Positions 4,160 to 6,199 of a stretch of DNA of 6,199 nt are shown piece by piece. Source of the stretch: Holosporales bacterium (GTDB lineage: Bacteria > Pseudomonadota > Alphaproteobacteria > BNTO01). Position numbers and translations under genes: made by a program. The stretch spans positions 1 through 6,199 of the forward strand of contig JAIRNW010000026.1 of the NCBI GenBank assembly GCA_031257795.1, read 5' to 3'. The first letter of the stretch is position 1; every line of letters starts with the position of its first letter. The notes beneath the pieces were generated by a model. The model saw only the letters and a program-made list of their open reading frames with translations. It did not search any database and was not told the DNA's origin.

Positions 4160-4930
4160 AACATTGTTTCTGGTGCAAATTTGGACATTCCGCAAATCGG
4201 CGACTTCTGAAAATTTCACTTGGTTATAAAGAGTCTGGCCTGTGCGATATGTGGACATTCGCCAGCGACGGCTACGCCTTGTCACACAACGAAATGCGCA
4301 TCACCGCCCACGCTGCGGATTTTTTAGAAGACTTCAAAAATCCAAAGTCAAGGTCATTCGAAAATATTTCACTTGAAAATATAGTTCAAACGATCGCAAG
4401 TGAACACAATGTCGTGGCACGAATTTCACCGGATCTATCGAATATAAATTTCCCCGCAGTTCACCAAACATCTGAGTCCGATTCGCATTTTCTAACTCGG
4501 CTCGGTCAGCAGCTCAATGCCTTGATTAAGCCAGCTGGAAATTTTTTAGTCGCAACATCCGCGGGTCACAGACAAGCAGCATCCGGCGTTGGTCTTCCAG
4601 AAATTATTCTGACTCCAGACTCTGTCATAAACTGGTCACTCCAATTTTCAAAAAAGGAACAGGTACCAAGCGTCGTTGCCAAATGGTATGACACCGATGC
4701 TGCTGAAGAATTTTTTGAATCTGTCGGCGAAGAATCAGAAACGGATTTGGATTGCGGCTATTCACTCCGCGGACTATATCCAACTCGCGAAGCCGCTAAA
4801 ATCGCAGCAAATCAACGCCATGCGCCAAGACGCCAGCGCTACCACATGTTTCATTGTGTGGCAAAGTGTAAAAAACGCAAAAAACCACGTTAACTATAAA
4901 TTAACTGCAAAAACGTATGATGTTGGGTAG
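4160..4930 (+). pseudogene. Phage late control D (baseplate hub) protein, frameshifted remnant
   Basis: Remains of a P2-type gpD gene, a tail baseplate hub protein of contractile phages. Three reading-frame pieces fit end to end. The first (4160-4207) reads NIVSGANLDIPQIGDF then stops. The second, in frame with the ATG at 4249 and readable from about 4207, gives KISLGYKESGL, MRITAHAADF, SLENIVQTIASEHNV, TSESDSHFLTRLGQQL and SVVAKWYDTDAAEE. The third, from about 4805 to 4930, gives INAMRQDASATTCFIVWQ, where gpD relatives have a similar AA..L..L.R..A stretch. A missing base near 4207 and an extra base near 4805-4815 would explain both shifts. The N-terminal region and the C-terminal end are missing compared with the usual 330-390 residues. 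The open piece 4249-4893 (214 codons) may be annotated as a gene, but its tail (RHAPRRQRYHMFH) is out-of-frame sequence. No other tail gene adjoins it. Confidence 0.8.
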
Positions 4931-4956
4931 GAGATACAAAAAATACGTTCAAAAAC

Positions 4957-5817
4957 ATGAAAAATATCTTATTTATCTGCGGTTTATGCAGTACCGTTTG
5001 CATACTTATGCAAGCAAAAGCAGAGGCCTCTTCTGCTGCAATCGTTGTTGGACAGGATGGAGAAATAGCAAAAAAAATGCGAGCTGACGATTTTTATGAA
5101 TTAACATATCTCGGACCTGGGGTAATTATCGATCTGCTAGTTTTTGACACTAACGAGTGTCTGCCGTTACTCGGAGATTTGCAGAGTTCGTTCAATACAG
5201 AAGTAGGTAAGATTGACGATTGTGATCGTAACTATGATGAGTATGGTAAGCGTGTTAGAGAATGGTTTACCTCTCTAAAACCAACTGCTCAAAAACAAAT
5301 TTGTAAAGCGTTTAGCGTGGGCAATTGCGGGGGACTTGCTAATTATTTCTTGCGAGCCGACTTCACCGCCTTGCGAAACAGCTCGAAGCATGTATATCCT
5401 GGTGAAGATATCATTGATAAAATTGCGAAAAAATTTACAAAAAAGGACTTTATTATATTTAGAATCTCTTTGAAGAGTTCTCATACATTCATCTGCATAA
5501 AAATTGGCGATACTGTCGAGATATTGCAAGCTTGGCAAGGGGAATATTCGGTACGAGATTGGCTAAATCAGGCAAGAAACTGCTTCAGTTGGGCTGATTT
5601 TATCTGCCTTCTGAAGCAAATTACGACAAATGTAGAAATGGCTAATGAGTTTTATAGCGTTCTTAATGGAAAAATTGAGCTTACTTCTGACAAAATAGGA
5701 ATAGATTTTGTCGGATTTAAAACGTTTAATTCTAAAGAAGAACTCGAGAAGCATATTGTCACAGTTCCAGTAGCAGACAAAACAATTCTTTATGCAGATC
5801 AATATTTGAAAGGGTAA
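4957..5817 (+). CDS. Predicted secreted protein with papain-like Cys/His motifs
   Basis: A 286-residue protein with no recognised family. Residues 1-22 form a signal peptide: MKN, a hydrophobic run ILFICGLCSTVCILM, then AKA with likely signal peptidase I cleavage before E23. GNCGG (residues 122-126, C124) resembles the helix-capping nucleophile of papain-fold cysteine peptidases and related toxins. SSHTFICIKIG (174-184, H176) followed by EILQAW (188-193) resembles the His strand and the next strand, where such enzymes often have an acidic D before a W; here that place holds Q191. The C124-H176-Q191 order is consistent with a protease, amidase or transglutaminase-like effector, but activity is uncertain. 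The Shine-Dalgarno is poor: TAGGAGA lies 22 nt before the ATG. The gene is more AT-rich than rplT and lies in the putative island, suggesting transfer. Two stop codons in tandem end it. Confidence 0.75.
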   Translation: MKNILFICGLCSTVCILMQAKAEASSAAIVVGQDGEIAKKMRADDFYELTYLGPGVIIDLLVFDTNECLPLLGDLQSSFNTEVGKIDDCDRNYDEYGKRVREWFTSLKPTAQKQICKAFSVGNCGGLANYFLRADFTALRNSSKHVYPGEDIIDKIAKKFTKKDFIIFRISLKSSHTFICIKIGDTVEILQAWQGEYSVRDWLNQARNCFSWADFICLLKQITTNVEMANEFYSVLNGKIELTSDKIGIDFVGFKTFNSKEELEKHIVTVPVADKTILYADQYLKG

Positions 5818-5820
5818 TAA

Positions 5821-5888
5821 AGAGAGTATGAATCCATTCGAAAGACAAATATAACACTTGTAAAAATAATCATTTTCCCCTTGTTTTT
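5821..5888. other. Intergenic AT-rich stretch, nothing recognised
   Basis: This short AT-rich spacer follows the secreted protein gene. It contains no clear terminator hairpin, promoter or ORF. Confidence 0.4.
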
Positions 5889-6004
5889 GTAGGTTTTATT
5901 TTTGAAAAGTGCTGATTCAGCCGGCACCAGCGCTTTTTTTGTGGATGAGTCTCCGTTTGTGAGGTGGAAAAATTGCAATCAAAAACCTTATATCCTGCGA
6001 GGTC
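5889..6004 (+). repeat. Right copy of the tRNA-Thr 3' end repeat (attR-like)
   Basis: TTCAGCCGGCACCAG at 5916-5930 matches the tRNA-Thr end CTCAGTCGGCACCAG at 13 of 15 positions, including the CCA. The next 75 bp follow the left copy with GAGTCTCCGTTTGTG and AAAAACCTTATAT well kept. Upstream, GTAGGTT at 5889-5895 may match GTAGGTT at 4040-4046 in the tRNA, but the T arm between is degraded, so this cannot be a working tRNA. A diverged attachment site or an old duplication both fit. Confidence 0.6.
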
Positions 6005-6199
6005 TGTTGGTATACGGCATTTGCCTAAAAATCGTTACTACTCACCTATCCGTCAGCAAGCCAAAAGCCTTGATATTGCTAGTTAATGATGACTCACATT
6101 TTTTGTGCATCGCAAAAAAGGAGGGTAATAGGCGAAGAAATTGGCCATTTTTAGCAATTATCGAAGTGTTGGATGCGACTGTTAGCAAGCAATATCAAG
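6005..6199. other. Non-coding end region with an inverted repeat at the window edge
   Basis: No gene is seen here. CTTGATATTGCT at 6069-6080 and AGCAATATCAAG at 6188-6199 are exact reverse complements over 12 bp, spanning 131 bp. The right arm runs to the last base of the window, so the repeat probably continues. The interior does not match the core of the copies A-G family. It may be another small palindromic element or the end of an insertion sequence. Confidence 0.45.

Noticed and set aside
6030..6065. Minus-strand likeness to the GACGGGTGAGTAA region of 16S rRNA
   Set aside because: Only about 20 bases agree loosely, and neither flank follows the 16S sequence.

Overview
The window reads as part of the chromosome of an alphaproteobacterium, probably a host-associated or intracellular one of the Holosporales type. 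The lineage is inferred from the sequences of ribosomal proteins L35 and L20, the alphaproteobacterial style of the tRNAs, the decayed phage genes, an Rpn-family nuclease, and a dense family of palindromic intergenic repeats. No rRNA gene or taxonomic marker is present, so the assignment stays an inference.

Layout. 1-128 is a palindromic repeat element cut by the window edge. 310-849 encodes a GTA/phage-type holin-like membrane protein. 857-1100 holds two more repeat elements back to back. 1174-2106 is an Rpn/PD-(D/E)XK 'transposase-like' nuclease with a 12-bp tandem repeat and a plausible internal start. 2107-2444 holds another repeat element, then a good sigma70 promoter and a structured leader. 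2445-3175 is rpmI-rplT with a repeat element inside the operon. 3180-3509 is a small unrecognised ORF that begins 4 nt after rplT and ends inside a truncated repeat copy. 3603-4074 carries tRNA-Gly(CCC), tRNA-His(GTG) and tRNA-Thr(TGT), with one full repeat element between the first two. 4160-4930 is a doubly frameshifted remnant of a phage late-control D (baseplate hub) gene. 4957-5817 encodes a predicted secreted protein with a papain-like Cys/His arrangement. From about 5889 to 6004 there is a diverged second copy of the tRNA-Thr 3' end and its downstream flank. 6005-6199 has no gene and ends in an inverted repeat that probably continues beyond the window.

How the parts relate. The housekeeping core (rpmI-rplT plus three tRNAs) is embedded in accessory DNA. 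The 1.75 kb between tRNA-Thr and the partial tRNA-Thr copy looks like an eroded integrated element. Its remaining contents are a dead phage tail gene and an exported candidate effector. The most unusual structure is the repeat family: seven copies in 6.2 kb share a core of about 65 bp. The flanking inverted-repeat arms usually differ between copies, yet complement each other within each full copy. Several copies sit directly after stop codons, one lies inside a ribosomal operon, and one supplies the end of an ORF.
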